This document shows, in pieces, positions 6,369-14,930 of a stretch of DNA of 34,835 bases (positions within the stretch are counted from its first letter, which is position 1; each line of letters opens with the position of its first letter). The notes under the pieces are model-generated. The model saw only the letters and a program-made list of their open reading frames with translations. It had not been told where the DNA came from and searched no databases. Location of the stretch: the NCBI GenBank assembly GCA_025998735.1, contig BNWJ01000005.1, positions 1 through 34,835 of the forward strand, given 5' to 3'. This DNA comes from Alphaproteobacteria bacterium (GTDB taxonomy: Bacteria > Pseudomonadota > Alphaproteobacteria > UBA3830). The position numbers were made by a program, and so were the translations under genes.

Positions 6369-7829
6369 CTAAGTCCCTTCCAATTGAATGAAATTAGAGT
6401 GCCGCTGGTGCTCTGGCATTGTGGCTAGCTCACTGCGGAGAGTCTTTTCAGTACCGCGAAGAGCGGAACAAAGGATGTCCATAATAGATCCTTCTGCATT
6501 TGCGAACTCGCGCGCCGACTCCACCAAATATTGAACATTTGATTGTGACGTATTATCCATTGCAATATGCTCTTTCGGCAGTTTCATCTGGAGTCTGGCA
6601 AAATAAATCTCTTTATTATACAATGTACCGAGAGTCTTAAGAATGTGAAATGCCATTTTCGATTCCCCTCCCATAAACATATCAGGCAAATCTTTGGCCC
6701 ATCCCAGTATGGTACTTGGAGCTTTTTTCACTGTTATATCCTCACATTCTCCGGTGCCAAACGACACAACCAGAAAGGCATCTGCGTTGGGATATAATTT
6801 CGCCGCCTCGGTTACGCCGCACAAATACGGATTATTGACGCAGATTCCGCCGTCAAGAGCAATTGTGAATTCCTTTGATGCTTCTGCAGTTTGTTTTAAT
6901 GTTCGCAATTTATAGGGAGCAAAATATGAAGGAGCGGAAGATGTGGAAATCGCACAATCTCTCACATAGAAATTATTCCTTTTTTTACTGTCAATTGACG
7001 GAGAAGACGAAAAATCAGCCGGAGATGCCGAAGAAGGTGGATTTCCCAATGTTGCGGTACTCTTCCTCGATGGTAAACCAGGAGAACCAACTGTAGGTTG
7101 AGATGATGACGATGAACCAGCGGGCAAGCTTTGAAACGCAACTGCATCTCTGGCAAATGATGATTTAAAAAATGCCGGAGATTTCATGCTCATATTATAA
7201 TAGGTAAGTACGACATCGCCGACCAATTTATCCAACGTTGTATCCCCAAATAATTCATTGCTTACTCGATCGAAATTTTCGGATGAGTACTTATCCCTGA
7301 AACCACGTAGTAATTTGCTGATAAATGACATTTCCTTAAATATATCTGTGCCTCGAGTTAAATACATTTCAAGAATCTGTTTGGCGGGGTACCGCGGCAC
7401 AGATGGAGCGGATTCGCTAGGCATTGTTAATAATGCCGTAAGCAAACCTCCGGTTGACGTGCCGATTTCCATATGAAAAGCCTGAGCAATAGGTATGCCG
7501 AGTTTTTCCTCCATAACAGTCATGAGAACAGCTGGAATTACACCTCTTATGCCGCCACCATCGAACGAAGCAATTCTGGCAACTCTATGATTTAGCAATA
7601 ACTCCCTCAACTGAGCTGCTTTTTGTTCATTGACGTTGCTGTAGGTTTTGTTTTCATCCGAAGATGAACTTCCAACTGTCGGCTTTTGGCCGGTGGCAGC
7701 AGAGGACGACAATTCGACCATCTGGATATCATTTTTTTTCATGTCTCCTGCATCATCAGTCACCTGCATGGCTGTCACATCAAATATAGAACATAACCCA
7801 ACAGCAAAGGCAATGTATTTCACATTCAT
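6369..7829 (-). CDS. Secreted patatin-like phospholipase
   Basis: The start at 7829 (MNVKYIAFAVGL) is preferred over the frame opening at 7871 because GGAGGAG lies just before it. A signal peptide ends near VTAM. The 486-residue protein has the patatin parts in order: oxyanion loop DGGGIRG (residues 90-96), nucleophile Ser125 in GTSTGG, and Asp326 in LDGGICVNNP, giving the Ser-Asp dyad of acyl hydrolases of the PNPLA/ExoU type. Ser/Pro-rich low-complexity stretches sit before the domain (about 35-60) and inside it (about 235-285). Secreted patatins are common lipolytic effectors of intracellular bacteria. It is an isolated gene, divergent from trcR. Confidence 0.88.
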   Translation of the reverse strand: MNVKYIAFAVGLCSIFDVTAMQVTDDAGDMKKNDIQMVELSSSAATGQKPTVGSSSSDENKTYSNVNEQKAAQLRELLLNHRVARIASFDGGGIRGVIPAVLMTVMEEKLGIPIAQAFHMEIGTSTGGLLTALLTMPSESAPSVPRYPAKQILEMYLTRGTDIFKEMSFISKLLRGFRDKYSSENFDRVSNELFGDTTLDKLVGDVVLTYYNMSMKSPAFFKSSFARDAVAFQSLPAGSSSSSQPTVGSPGLPSRKSTATLGNPPSSASPADFSSSPSIDSKKRNNFYVRDCAISTSSAPSYFAPYKLRTLKQTAEASKEFTIALDGGICVNNPYLCGVTEAAKLYPNADAFLVVSFGTGECEDITVKKAPSTILGWAKDLPDMFMGGESKMAFHILKTLGTLYNKEIYFARLQMKLPKEHIAMDNTSQSNVQYLVESAREFANAEGSIMDILCSALRGTEKTLRSELATMPEHQRHSNFIQLEGT

Positions 7830-8076
7830 AACGCTCCTCCAAATATATAATAAGCCAATTATAGATGACAATAATTAAAAAAACACCAACAAACGGCAAT
7901 TTGCTTTGGCATCAATGGAATTTTGTACACCCAATCAATTGCAGCCAAGGAAAGGACTGCATCAAATAGATCAATTCATCAGGAGAATTTAATGCCCCTG
8001 CCATCCCAATGGATTTATTGTGCTTTGCGCATAAAACGTGTAGAATGCAGTCGAATTATTTGTATGGAATTTAATC

Positions 8077-8616
8077 ATGGAAACACCTATTATGCCTCAG
8101 GGCACAGCGATCTGGTTGATTGAGAATACTGCTCTTACATTCGAGCAGATAGCGGATTTTTGTGGATTGCATCCGCTGGAGGTCCAGGCTTTGGCCGACG
8201 AGCAAGTTTCGGTTGGCATGGTTGGCGTTGATCCGGTGAACCTCGGGCAGCTGACGCGGGAGGAAATAGAGCGGTGTTCAAAAAACCCAAAATCCAAGCT
8301 AAATATGGCTGTTCAGAAATTTTTGGCGCCAAAACCAAAGTCGAAGAAAAAATATACTCCGCTTTTAAAAAGGCGGGAACGTCCGGACGCCATTGCGTGG
8401 CTCGTAAAATTCTACCCGGATATCCCAGACGCCAGCGTATGTTCGTTGGTTTCCACCACCAAGACGACGGTGCAGTCGATCCGCGACAGAACGCACGCGA
8501 GAATGAGCGAAATTCATCCAAAGGATCCTGTTTTGCTTGGATTCTGCTCCCAGATAGAGTTGGATTCGGCCGTATCACAGATTAAGAAAAGCAATTCTCC
8601 AGAAGAAAATAAATAG
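8077..8616 (+). CDS. trcR: DUF1013 family cell-cycle transcriptional regulator (TrcR)
   Basis: Of 179 residues, it opens with MPQGTAIWLIENTALTFEQI and continues DFCGLHPLEVQALADEQVSV, GLDP-like GVDPVNLGQLTREEI and, in the second half, RRERPDAIAWLVKFYPDIPD and TTVQSIRDRTH. These are the hallmarks of DUF1013, found almost only in Alphaproteobacteria and named TrcR for work on cell-cycle transcription. The first half resembles a helix-turn-helix. Start at 8077 or at ATG 8092 (MPQG, the usual family start). It heads a run of co-directional genes with tldD 11 bp downstream. Confidence 0.9.
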   Translation: METPIMPQGTAIWLIENTALTFEQIADFCGLHPLEVQALADEQVSVGMVGVDPVNLGQLTREEIERCSKNPKSKLNMAVQKFLAPKPKSKKKYTPLLKRRERPDAIAWLVKFYPDIPDASVCSLVSTTKTTVQSIRDRTHARMSEIHPKDPVLLGFCSQIELDSAVSQIKKSNSPEENK

Positions 8617-8627
8617 GACAATTATAT

Positions 8628-10187
8628 ATGAATTTTTTCAGCAATATTTGTGATCTGGATAATATAGAAAAAGCAGCACTCGATGCGCTTTGCGGAGGTA
8701 ATCTCGGCGAATTATTCCTGGAATACCAGGAAGATGAAGTCATTCGCATTGAAGATGGCGTCGTGCAGACTCCCAGCTTTAGCAGCAGAAGAGGTTTCGG
8801 CCTTCGGAGCTTTTTCGACGATTCGTCTCGTTATTCCTATTCATCTTCTCTCGACATAGCGTCCATAAAAAAGGCAGTTGCAGTTGTTAATGCGGGATTT
8901 TCCGAAGATTGTTCCGGAGTTTGTGTAAAATCATCTGAGTCTTCTCGAAAAACATTGTATGAGAGGCCTTTGCATAATGAGCTATTTTTTGCAAGAGCTA
9001 GGAAGGACGCAGCGCAGGACCGCAGTGTACTAGATGTACATGAGGATCCGAGCAGCGGATCTGACGAAGCCAATTGCGAAAAAGAGCCATTATGCAAAGG
9101 CCTCTATGAACCTCATCGTTTTGTTGATTCCATCACACTGGAAGATAAAATAAATTTTCTGAAATCCATGGACGGCTACGCTCGTTCGAAGTCCACTGAC
9201 ATCAGGCAGGTGGTCGCCGTTTTGGCCAGCTCCTGGCAGGTGGTGAATATTGTAACTGATTCAGGCGAAAAATCCGTCGATTTCAGACCATTGGTGCGAT
9301 TAACAGTGTCCATCGTAGTTGAAAGAAATGGACTGATGGAAAGCGGCACCTATTCCGGTGGCGGTCGACATGATTACCAATCGCTGGTTTCCGAATCGGT
9401 CATGAAATCATACGTGGACGAAGCTCTGCGACAGGCGAATGTAAAGCTGGAGGCCATAAAGGCTCCGGTGGGAGAAATGCCAGTCGTGCTCGGAAACGGC
9501 TGGACAGGCATTCTGCTGCATGAGGCCATTGGTCACGGACTCGAGGGAGACGCCATTCGCAAAAAGACGTCGTCTTTTCATAATCTTCTGGGAGAATGCG
9601 TGGCATCGCCCGGTGTGACCGTTGTGGATGACGGCACCATCGAAAATCGCCGCGGGTCCATTAATGTTGACGACGAAGGAACTCCGTCTGCCCGCAATGT
9701 GTTGATAGAAAACGGAAAACTTGTCGGATTTATGCAGGATCGCATGAACGCGAAACTCATGGGACTGCCTGTCACGGGAAATGGCCGAAGAGAAAATTAC
9801 GAAAACCTTCCGATTCCGCGCATGACGAATACTTTCATGCTGTCCGGAGATCATTCGTTTGATGAAATGGTCTCGTGTGTGAAAAACGGAGTATTCGCGA
9901 AATCTTTCTCGGACGGACAGGTGGATGTCGCATCTGGAAAGTTCGTGTTTTCTGCATCGGAAGCGTATCTGATAGAAAATGGCCGCGTGACGACTCCAGT
10001 CAAGGGGGCGATGCTCATAGGCGATGGTCCAAGCATTCTGAGAAAGATTTCCATGGTTGGAAACGATTTCGCTCTGGATCCTGGAATTGGCACTTGCGGA
10101 AAAAGGGGGCAGTGGGTTCCAGTTGGAGTTGGAGAGCCGAGCGTTCTAATAGATAGCATAACCGTCGGCGGCGCTAATTTGGGATAG
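8628..10187 (+). CDS. tldD: Metalloprotease TldD with an in-frame palindromic insertion
   Basis: TldD works with TldE/PmbA as a zinc protease that cuts unfolded or modified peptides. TldE is not in this window. The zinc motif is [13 protein letters not shown] (His298, Glu299, His303). Other family features are EDGVVQ near the start, [37 protein letters not shown], and the [13 protein letters not shown] segment near the C-terminus. The length of 519 is about 48 above normal, and the excess is one block around residues 112-159 (nt 8962-9105) containing [16 protein letters not shown]. The block lies between the poorly conserved N-terminal region and the [14 protein letters not shown] helix, a tolerant site. 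Dcd begins 7 bp after the stop. Confidence 0.95.
   Translation: MNFFSNICDLDNIEKAALDALCGGNLGELFLEYQEDEVIRIEDGVVQTPSFSSRRGFGLRSFFDDSSRYSYSSSLDIASIKKAVAVVNAGFSEDCSGVCVKSSESSRKTLYERPLHNELFFARARKDAAQDRSVLDVHEDPSSGSDEANCEKEPLCKGLYEPHRFVDSITLEDKINFLKSMDGYARSKSTDIRQVVAVLASSWQVVNIVTDSGEKSVDFRPLVRLTVSIVVERNGLMESGTYSGGGRHDYQSLVSESVMKSYVDEALRQANVKLEAIKAPVGEMPVVLGNGWTGILLHEAIGHGLEGDAIRKKTSSFHNLLGECVASPGVTVVDDGTIENRRGSINVDDEGTPSARNVLIENGKLVGFMQDRMNAKLMGLPVTGNGRRENYENLPIPRMTNTFMLSGDHSFDEMVSCVKNGVFAKSFSDGQVDVASGKFVFSASEAYLIENGRVTTPVKGAMLIGDGPSILRKISMVGNDFALDPGIGTCGKRGQWVPVGVGEPSVLIDSITVGGANLG
8962..9105 (+). repeat. In-frame palindromic insertion element, copy 2 (in tldD)
   Basis: The ends are a perfect 18-bp inverted repeat: AGAGGCCTTTGCATAATG at 8962-8979 and its complement at 9088-9105. 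Similarity continues into the A/T tracts inside the arms. The element is 144 bp, exactly 48 codons, so tldD stays in frame. The core at 9014-9060 contains GTACTAGATGTACATGAGGA and encodes [15 protein letters not shown], matching the proC copy with only a few differences. Confidence 0.85.
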
Positions 10188-10194
10188 TTGGAAT

Positions 10195-10752
10195 ATGTTA
10201 TTGTGTGATAGATTAATACGTGAGCTGGTTGAAAAGCATTCCATGATCGATCCATTTGTGGATAAATTGAGTCAGAAATCCATAATTTCCTACGGATTGT
10301 CTTCTTATGGATACGATGCGCGGGTTTCAGATGAATTCAAGATTTTCACAAACATCGATAACGCTGTCGTTGATCCCAAAGCGTTTTCAGCGCAAAGTTT
10401 CGTGGATAGGAAAGTGGATTGCTGCATTATTCCGCCCAATAGTTTTGCCCTCGCCAGAACGGTGGAGTATTTTCGAATTCCCCGCGATGTCTTCGTGTTA
10501 TGTGTGGGAAAATCGACCTACGCGAGATGTGGAATTATCGTAAATGTCACTCCGCTGGAGCCGGAATGGGAAGGACACGTGACGCTGGAATTTTCCAATA
10601 CAACTCAACTTCCAGCAAAGATATATGCGAATGAAGGGGCATGTCAGTTTCTGTTTTTCAAAATCTCGGAAATCTGCGATGTATCCTACAAGGACCGAGG
10701 CGGAAAATACATGGGGCAGCTCGGCGTCACTCTTCCGCGAATTTGTTCATAG
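10195..10752 (+). CDS. dcd: dCTP deaminase
   Basis: Deaminates dCTP to dUTP, the main source of dUMP for thymidylate in Gram-negative bacteria. The 185 residues show [36 protein letters not shown], the nucleotide-binding [20 protein letters not shown] and [13 protein letters not shown] with its catalytic Glu, and the C-terminal [13 protein letters not shown]. Dcd and bifunctional Dcd-DUT share this core; the length and sequence fit the monofunctional alphaproteobacterial type. Start at ATG 10195, 7 bp after tldD, probably in the same transcript. Confidence 0.95.
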   Translation: MLLCDRLIRELVEKHSMIDPFVDKLSQKSIISYGLSSYGYDARVSDEFKIFTNIDNAVVDPKAFSAQSFVDRKVDCCIIPPNSFALARTVEYFRIPRDVFVLCVGKSTYARCGIIVNVTPLEPEWEGHVTLEFSNTTQLPAKIYANEGACQFLFFKISEICDVSYKDRGGKYMGQLGVTLPRICS

Positions 10753-10763
10753 GACGTTTGTAA

Positions 10764-11369
10764 ATGTTTGGTCTGATTTTCTTTGTATGCTTGACAGTGT
10801 TCCTAATATCGCGCCTGAACGATATTCTTGGCGTGCATATGGGATTTAAGGCAGAAATCAAGAACGATCCATTCACTGAAGAAAGCGATATCGAAGAAGT
10901 GGATTCATCCGAAAACGAGATTCAGAAAAAAATAGATTTAATATCAAAGAGTTATTCCAAGTTTAATGTGGACGATTTTATCGAAAAAGCCAAAAAAGTT
11001 TTCGAGGTAGTATTTTCCGCCTATGCTGGAGATGACAAAAGAACGCTCCATGGTTTGCTTGGCAAAAGAATGTACGACGCGTTTTCCATGGCCATCGACG
11101 ACAGAAAAAGCAGACATGAAAAACTGGAAGGCATTCTGGTCCGATTCATTAGCGCCGGTATAGTTGACGCAAAAATCGAAGGCGAGGACATATTTGTGGA
11201 TGTCAAATTCGTCACCGAACAGAGCAACGTTCTGAAAGATATTCGCGGCAAAATTCTGGAGGGAAATTCGGATTACGTGGAAGTGCGCACGGATGTCTGG
11301 GCATTTGGCAGGAAAAAGTCGTCGGCCGACCCACGCTGGCTTCTGTACGAAATCAAGAACCAAGAATGA
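10764..11369 (+). CDS. Tim44-like domain protein, membrane-anchored
   Basis: The 201-residue protein has one N-terminal membrane segment (LIFFVCLTVFLISRL), an acidic linker (about 30-55) and a C-terminal Tim44-like domain: FIEKAKKVFEVVFSAYAGDD, LHGLLGKRMYDAFSMAI, then beta-rich stretches ending WLLYEI. In mitochondria this domain belongs to the presequence import motor; bacterial forms are typical of Alphaproteobacteria and have no settled role, perhaps membrane-protein assembly. It lies 11 bp after dcd and overlaps trmL by 4 bp, so it is translationally coupled to it. Confidence 0.8.
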   Translation: MFGLIFFVCLTVFLISRLNDILGVHMGFKAEIKNDPFTEESDIEEVDSSENEIQKKIDLISKSYSKFNVDDFIEKAKKVFEVVFSAYAGDDKRTLHGLLGKRMYDAFSMAIDDRKSRHEKLEGILVRFISAGIVDAKIEGEDIFVDVKFVTEQSNVLKDIRGKILEGNSDYVEVRTDVWAFGRKKSSADPRWLLYEIKNQE

Positions 11370-11830
11370 TAAACGTCGCTCTATACCATCCGCAAATTCC
11401 TCAAAACACAGGAACTCTGCTGCGATTGGCGTCCTGTCTGGGATTTACCATTGATCTGATTCGCCCTTTTGGATTCATATTTGACGATAAAAAATTGAAA
11501 AGAGCTGGAATGGACTACATATCAACAGCAAATTACCGAATACACGATTCATTCGACGAATTTCTCGAAGTATGTAGTGGCAGGAGAATAATTGCTCTAG
11601 AATCAAATAATATAACCACCATGCATCACGATTTTTCCTATAAATCAGACGATATTCTGCTAGTTGGATCGGAACATTACGGTTTTCTAAAAGAGGACCT
11701 CGTTCGCCTAAAACATATGGTGAAAATTCCAATGCTCCCCCAACGTCGATCCATAAATATGGCCATTGCCGCGACAATTGTTATAGGAGAAGCTATGTCG
11801 CAATTGGGGTTGTATCCTCTTGGACAGTAA
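11366..11830 (+). CDS. trmL: tRNA (cytidine/uridine-34 2'-O)-methyltransferase, SPOUT family
   Basis: Methylates the ribose of the wobble base (position 34) in some leucine tRNAs. The small SPOUT fold is complete in 154 residues: NVALYHPQIPQNTGTLLRLA, then LIRPFGFIFDDKKLKRAGMDY, and the knot residues VGSEHYGF and IPMLPQRRSINMAIAATIV-like SAM loop. All three SPOUT motifs are present. It overlaps the Tim44-like gene by 4 bp and is followed at 4 bp by yggU. Confidence 0.93.
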   Translation: MINVALYHPQIPQNTGTLLRLASCLGFTIDLIRPFGFIFDDKKLKRAGMDYISTANYRIHDSFDEFLEVCSGRRIIALESNNITTMHHDFSYKSDDILLVGSEHYGFLKEDLVRLKHMVKIPMLPQRRSINMAIAATIVIGEAMSQLGLYPLGQ

Positions 11831-11833
11831 AAA

Positions 11834-12139
11834 ATGACAAAAATCCTATGCTATGAAAAATCTAAGAACGGGATATATCTGAAGGTGAAGGTGGTGCCAA
11901 AATCATCGAGAAACGAGGTCATTGGACTTGTCGGCGATAGGGTAAAAGTAGCGGTCAGAGCGGCTCCCCAAAACGGAGAAGCCAATAAAGCATTGGAAGA
12001 AGTAATTGCCTCATTCTTTTCTCTAAAAAAATCCAGCTGTACTGTAACTTCCGGACACCAGACATCTCGCAAAACTGTGTTCATATCAGAAGACGTGGAA
12101 AGCAAAATAAAAGCAGTTTTTTGTTCGAACATGGATTGA
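11834..12139 (+). CDS. yggU: DUF167/YggU family protein
   Basis: The small 101-residue protein has the DUF167 pattern: YLKVKVVPKSSRNEVIG, VKVAVRAAPQNGEANKALEE and a C-terminal SCTVTSGHQTSRKTVFI strand-helix. Function is unknown family-wide. The last 28 codons are duplicated 1.2 kb downstream (13256-13342). The two copies differ at the very end: here ...CSNMD-stop, there ...YSNMGRV-stop, so the original terminus is uncertain. The promoter of the next gene overlaps the stop codon. Confidence 0.88.
   Translation: MTKILCYEKSKNGIYLKVKVVPKSSRNEVIGLVGDRVKVAVRAAPQNGEANKALEEVIASFFSLKKSSCTVTSGHQTSRKTVFISEDVESKIKAVFCSNMD
12048..12134 (+). repeat. 87-bp direct repeat, copy 1 (yggU 3' end)
   Basis: Begins CTTCCGGACACCAGACATCT and ends TTCGAACATGG. 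It matches 13256-13342 at 84 of 87 positions with no gap; all three differences are transitions. The two copies bracket the secreted-protein gene at 12198-13181 with a period of 1208 bp. Confidence 0.9.
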
Positions 12140-12164
12140 CTAATTGATATTGTTCGTCTATATA
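12136..12164 (+). promoter_or_regulatory. Promoter of the secreted protein gene at 12198
   Basis: TTGACT (12136-12141), a 17-bp spacer and TATATA (12159-12164). The -35 hexamer overlaps the yggU stop codon and begins just after the direct repeat ends. A GGAGG ribosome site lies at 12189-12193. Confidence 0.6.
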
Positions 12165-12197
12165 TATGGCAATGTGTTTTTAAAAGATGGAGGTATC

Positions 12198-13181
12198 ATG
12201 AAAAAAAACACTATGCTAGCGTTGTTTGCTAGTGCACTGGAATTTGCATCGTTAAATGCGATGATGGAAGTTCCGAATGGCTTTCTTGGTATGAAGCGAG
12301 ATATCATACTCAGGCTGCTAGAGATCATGAAAAATGATGATAGAAAAGTTAGGGCGGTGTTTGGAATGGGCCAAGAAATTTTACCTTATGGCAATCACTA
12401 CTTTTTCCTAGAAGTTCGCTGGGGTGTATATCCCAAACCAAATGACATACAAGAAGTTAACAAAAAGGTAGAGGAGCATTTTGCAACGTTAGATGGTGGT
12501 TATGAAGATGGCTTCAGTAGTTTGGGTATGAGTGTAGGGCAAATTTGCTCTTTAGAACTTGAGTACTTGTTATTTCGTAATCAGAATCTAGACGATTGGA
12601 AAAGTGAAAATCAAGACAAAGCAGACATTGCTAAGAACATGTCTTTCGACGCATACCTCGACAAATGCAATAGTCCTGGCTTCAAAGTCTTAGATCCGCA
12701 GGAACAGGCTTTCTATAAAGAAGAGTTTTTTCGTCGGTTGGTTATCGACGATTTTCAAGGACAAATAACCGTTGATAATTTTCAAAAACTTCCATATGAC
12801 ATATTTCTTCTTCTCGCGATCTGTCATGACGCCATCGAGAAAGACGCTACCGATCACTACAAGACTTTTAACGTCGCCGAAAAGTATGCTAGATTCTTTT
12901 CCAAGAACCAATTTCAAAGGATGCCTAAAACGCTTATTGAAAAAGGTGACCTCCAAACAATACGGACACTGTATTACCACAAAAACAAATTACCAAAAAG
13001 ACTTATTGAGGCGCTTGGTGAACGTCTGGATACGCTTAAAAATCTATATGATGTTGTTTCTGATGAACGTAGAAGTGCCATTAATCCTGATTTTGAAATC
13101 TTTAGCGAAGGGTGTCTCTGCCATTTCTCAGATATGATATCCGATATACGCAAGCTTCGCAAAGAGCTCAACAACAACTGA
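12198..13181 (+). CDS. Secreted protein of unknown function
   Basis: Start at ATG 12198, chosen because a strong GGAGG lies five bases upstream and a signal peptide follows (MKKNTMLALFASALEFASLNAM, cut probably before MMEVPNG). The frame opens further upstream at 12144, but that would bury the signal peptide. The mature part of about 305 residues is charged, largely helical and contains FLEVRWGVYPKPND and a run of short helices; I recognise no family. Cysteines are few. It has its own promoter and lies between 87-bp direct repeats of the yggU 3' end, so it looks inserted here. Probable exported host-interaction protein, by inference. Confidence 0.7.
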   Translation: MKKNTMLALFASALEFASLNAMMEVPNGFLGMKRDIILRLLEIMKNDDRKVRAVFGMGQEILPYGNHYFFLEVRWGVYPKPNDIQEVNKKVEEHFATLDGGYEDGFSSLGMSVGQICSLELEYLLFRNQNLDDWKSENQDKADIAKNMSFDAYLDKCNSPGFKVLDPQEQAFYKEEFFRRLVIDDFQGQITVDNFQKLPYDIFLLLAICHDAIEKDATDHYKTFNVAEKYARFFSKNQFQRMPKTLIEKGDLQTIRTLYYHKNKLPKRLIEALGERLDTLKNLYDVVSDERRSAINPDFEIFSEGCLCHFSDMISDIRKLRKELNNN

Positions 13182-13195
13182 TTTCTAAATCTCTT

Positions 13196-13231
13196 GGTGC
13201 ATTTCAGTAACTCTGTGTACTGATTTGCACC
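13196..13231. terminator. Hairpin after the secreted protein gene
   Basis: GGTGCATTTCAGTA (13196-13209) pairs with TACTGATTTGCACC (13218-13231) at 12 of 14 positions around an 8-base loop. It begins 14 bp after the stop. No T-run follows, so it may be a weak terminator, a 3'-end stabiliser or part of the mobile unit. Confidence 0.35.
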
Positions 13232-13255
13232 ATCAAGCGCACGTGGTTCAATCAT

Positions 13256-13342
13256 CTTCCGGACACCAGACATCTCGCAAAACTGTGTTCATATCAGAAG
13301 ATGTAGAAAGCAAAATAAAAGCAGTTTTTTATTCGAACATGG
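13256..13342 (+). pseudogene. Duplicated 3' end of yggU (87-bp direct repeat, copy 2)
   Basis: It encodes SSGHQTSRKTVFISEDVESK and the following residues in the yggU frame, ending SNMGRV-stop. The first two thirds of yggU are missing, so it cannot make a protein. Divergence from copy 1 is three transitions in 87 bp, so the duplication is recent or is kept alike by recombination. Confidence 0.85.
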
Positions 13343-13569
13343 GCCGGGTATAAACCTTTGGCAGTTTCCAATAACCAACACGTGACCTTTTAGTATTTTG
13401 ACATATTGCGTCTTTTAGAGCTGTATATCATTCAGCTTCCGATAATTCTATAAATTTGTAAACATTATCAAGAAATTTCAAAAATCGAGATCATCTTAAT
13501 TGAAATTAGTGGACTTCATTCTGCGCTTCGTATAATCTGGAATTGCATTCCGAATTGTACGGGGCTGAG
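13343..13569. promoter_or_regulatory. Intergenic leader of the AAA ATPase gene
   Basis: AT-rich, without a gene. TATAAT at 13531-13536 has a poor partner, TGGACT at 13510-13515 (15-bp spacer). TTGACA at 13398-13403 lacks a good -10 box at normal distance (TGTATA 18 bp on). Neither is convincing alone. The ATG at 13570 has only a weak GGGG-containing site upstream. Confidence 0.3.
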
Positions 13570-14793
13570 ATGTTAGAAAGAACGCTAAAAGGGGTTATTA
13601 AAAATGTATCGCAATCATTCCCTGTCTTACTTTTGACCGGTCCAAGGCAAGTTGGTAAGACGACGTTGCTGGAAGTATGCGCTAGCGAGAAACGATCATA
13701 TGTTACGCTAGATGATCTGGAAGAGCGGGAAATGGCGAAAAACGATCCGGCGCTGTTTCTGCAAAGTCATACTCCGCCGGTCATTGTCGATGAAGTTCAA
13801 TATGCTCCCGGATTATTCTCATACATAAAGATGCATGTTGATAGGCGCAAACAAGCTGGAGATTTTTGGCTGACCGGTTCGCAAAAGTTCCATCTCATGA
13901 AAGGAATTACGGAATCTTTGGCTGGTCGCGTCGCGATCATCGACATGTTGGGGTTATCTGCTAAAGAAATCGCGGGCAAAGCCGATAAAGCTGAGCCTTT
14001 CCTTCCAACGCTGGAGTGGATTAATAATGCAAAGGAAAATCCATCGTCATCTTCGCAAGTAAATGCGATTTATGAAAAAATATGGCTGGGATCGTTTCCA
14101 AAACTGCTGCAGGACGGAGGAAAACACAGGGAGATGTTCTATCGATCCTACATTCAAACCTACATAGAACGTGATGTTAAAGATATTTTAGATGTTAGCA
14201 ATAAGCTGTCATTTTATAAGTTTCTGCGAGCTACAGCAGCGAGGACTGGACAATTGTTGAATTATTCAGAGCTTGCTCGAGATGTTGATATTGACCAGAA
14301 AACTGCAAAAACCTGGCTTTCCGTATTGCAGACTTCTGGACTTGTTCAATTATTGGAGCCATATTACAATAACGTTACCAAACGCATCATAAAGACACCC
14401 AAGCTTTACTTTTTGGACACTGGTCTCTGCGCGTTCTTAACCGGATGGGATACTCCAAAAACACTGGAAGCAGGAGCTATGAACGGAGCAATTTTGGAAA
14501 CCTATGTTTTTGGGGAAATATTGAAAAGCTATTGGCACAACGGCAGACATCCTAATTTGTATTTTTATCGGGACGCTGACCAGCGGGAGATTGATTTTGT
14601 TTTTGAACGAGACGGAATTTTGTACCCGATCGAAGTTAAGAAAACGGCAACTCCGTCGCTAACAGCTACAAAAAGTTTCACAGCCTTGGATTCATTGAAA
14701 AAACCGATAGGTATGGGAGCAGTCCTCTGCTTGCGTGAGAAAGACATCCCGCTTTCTCGTGAGGTTATGGCTATTCCGATTGGTTATCTGTAA
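13570..14793 (+). CDS. AAA ATPase with DUF4143 domain
   Basis: Of 407 residues, it has the AAA_14 pattern: Walker A GPRQVGKTT (24-32), YVTLDDLEEREMAKNDPALF, Walker B PPVIVDEVQYAPGLF, and sensor-like FWLTGSQKFHLM. The C-terminal DUF4143 part includes YIERDVKDILDV, RTGQLLNYSELARDVDIDQ (a winged-helix-like segment) and a nuclease-like end FYRDADQREIDFVFERDG ... YPIEVKKT, the D-x10-ExK arrangement of the PD-(D/E)xK fold. Such proteins are scattered, mobile and of unknown role. The frame also opens at TTG 13543, but ATG 13570 fits the family start. Its stop lies 88 bp from the convergent ogg gene. Confidence 0.88.
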   Translation: MLERTLKGVIKNVSQSFPVLLLTGPRQVGKTTLLEVCASEKRSYVTLDDLEEREMAKNDPALFLQSHTPPVIVDEVQYAPGLFSYIKMHVDRRKQAGDFWLTGSQKFHLMKGITESLAGRVAIIDMLGLSAKEIAGKADKAEPFLPTLEWINNAKENPSSSSQVNAIYEKIWLGSFPKLLQDGGKHREMFYRSYIQTYIERDVKDILDVSNKLSFYKFLRATAARTGQLLNYSELARDVDIDQKTAKTWLSVLQTSGLVQLLEPYYNNVTKRIIKTPKLYFLDTGLCAFLTGWDTPKTLEAGAMNGAILETYVFGEILKSYWHNGRHPNLYFYRDADQREIDFVFERDGILYPIEVKKTATPSLTATKSFTALDSLKKPIGMGAVLCLREKDIPLSREVMAIPIGYL

Positions 14794-14805
14794 TTGACAT
14801 CGCTC

Positions 14806-14930
14806 CTCACGGGCGTTTCATAAAATTACAGCGTGAGGCACTAACGCTCGAAATTGCTCAAATATCGAACGAACATATCTCTAAAATTTCATGAAACGCC
14901 CGTGAGTGGATCCAGCGTCACGCTGGTAAA
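14806..14930. repeat. Composite palindromic repeat between convergent genes
   Basis: CTCACGGGCGTTTCATAAAA (14806-14825, continuing TT) pairs with 14885-14906 at 21 of 22 positions. Inside the loop is a smaller palindrome (AGCGTGAGGCACTAACGCT). Directly outside the right arm is CCAGCGTCACGCTGG (14912-14926), a perfect 7-bp stem with a one-base loop. The right part is translated as the last 14 or so codons of ogg. It may act as a bidirectional terminator, but it has the build of an inserted repeat. Confidence 0.7.
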
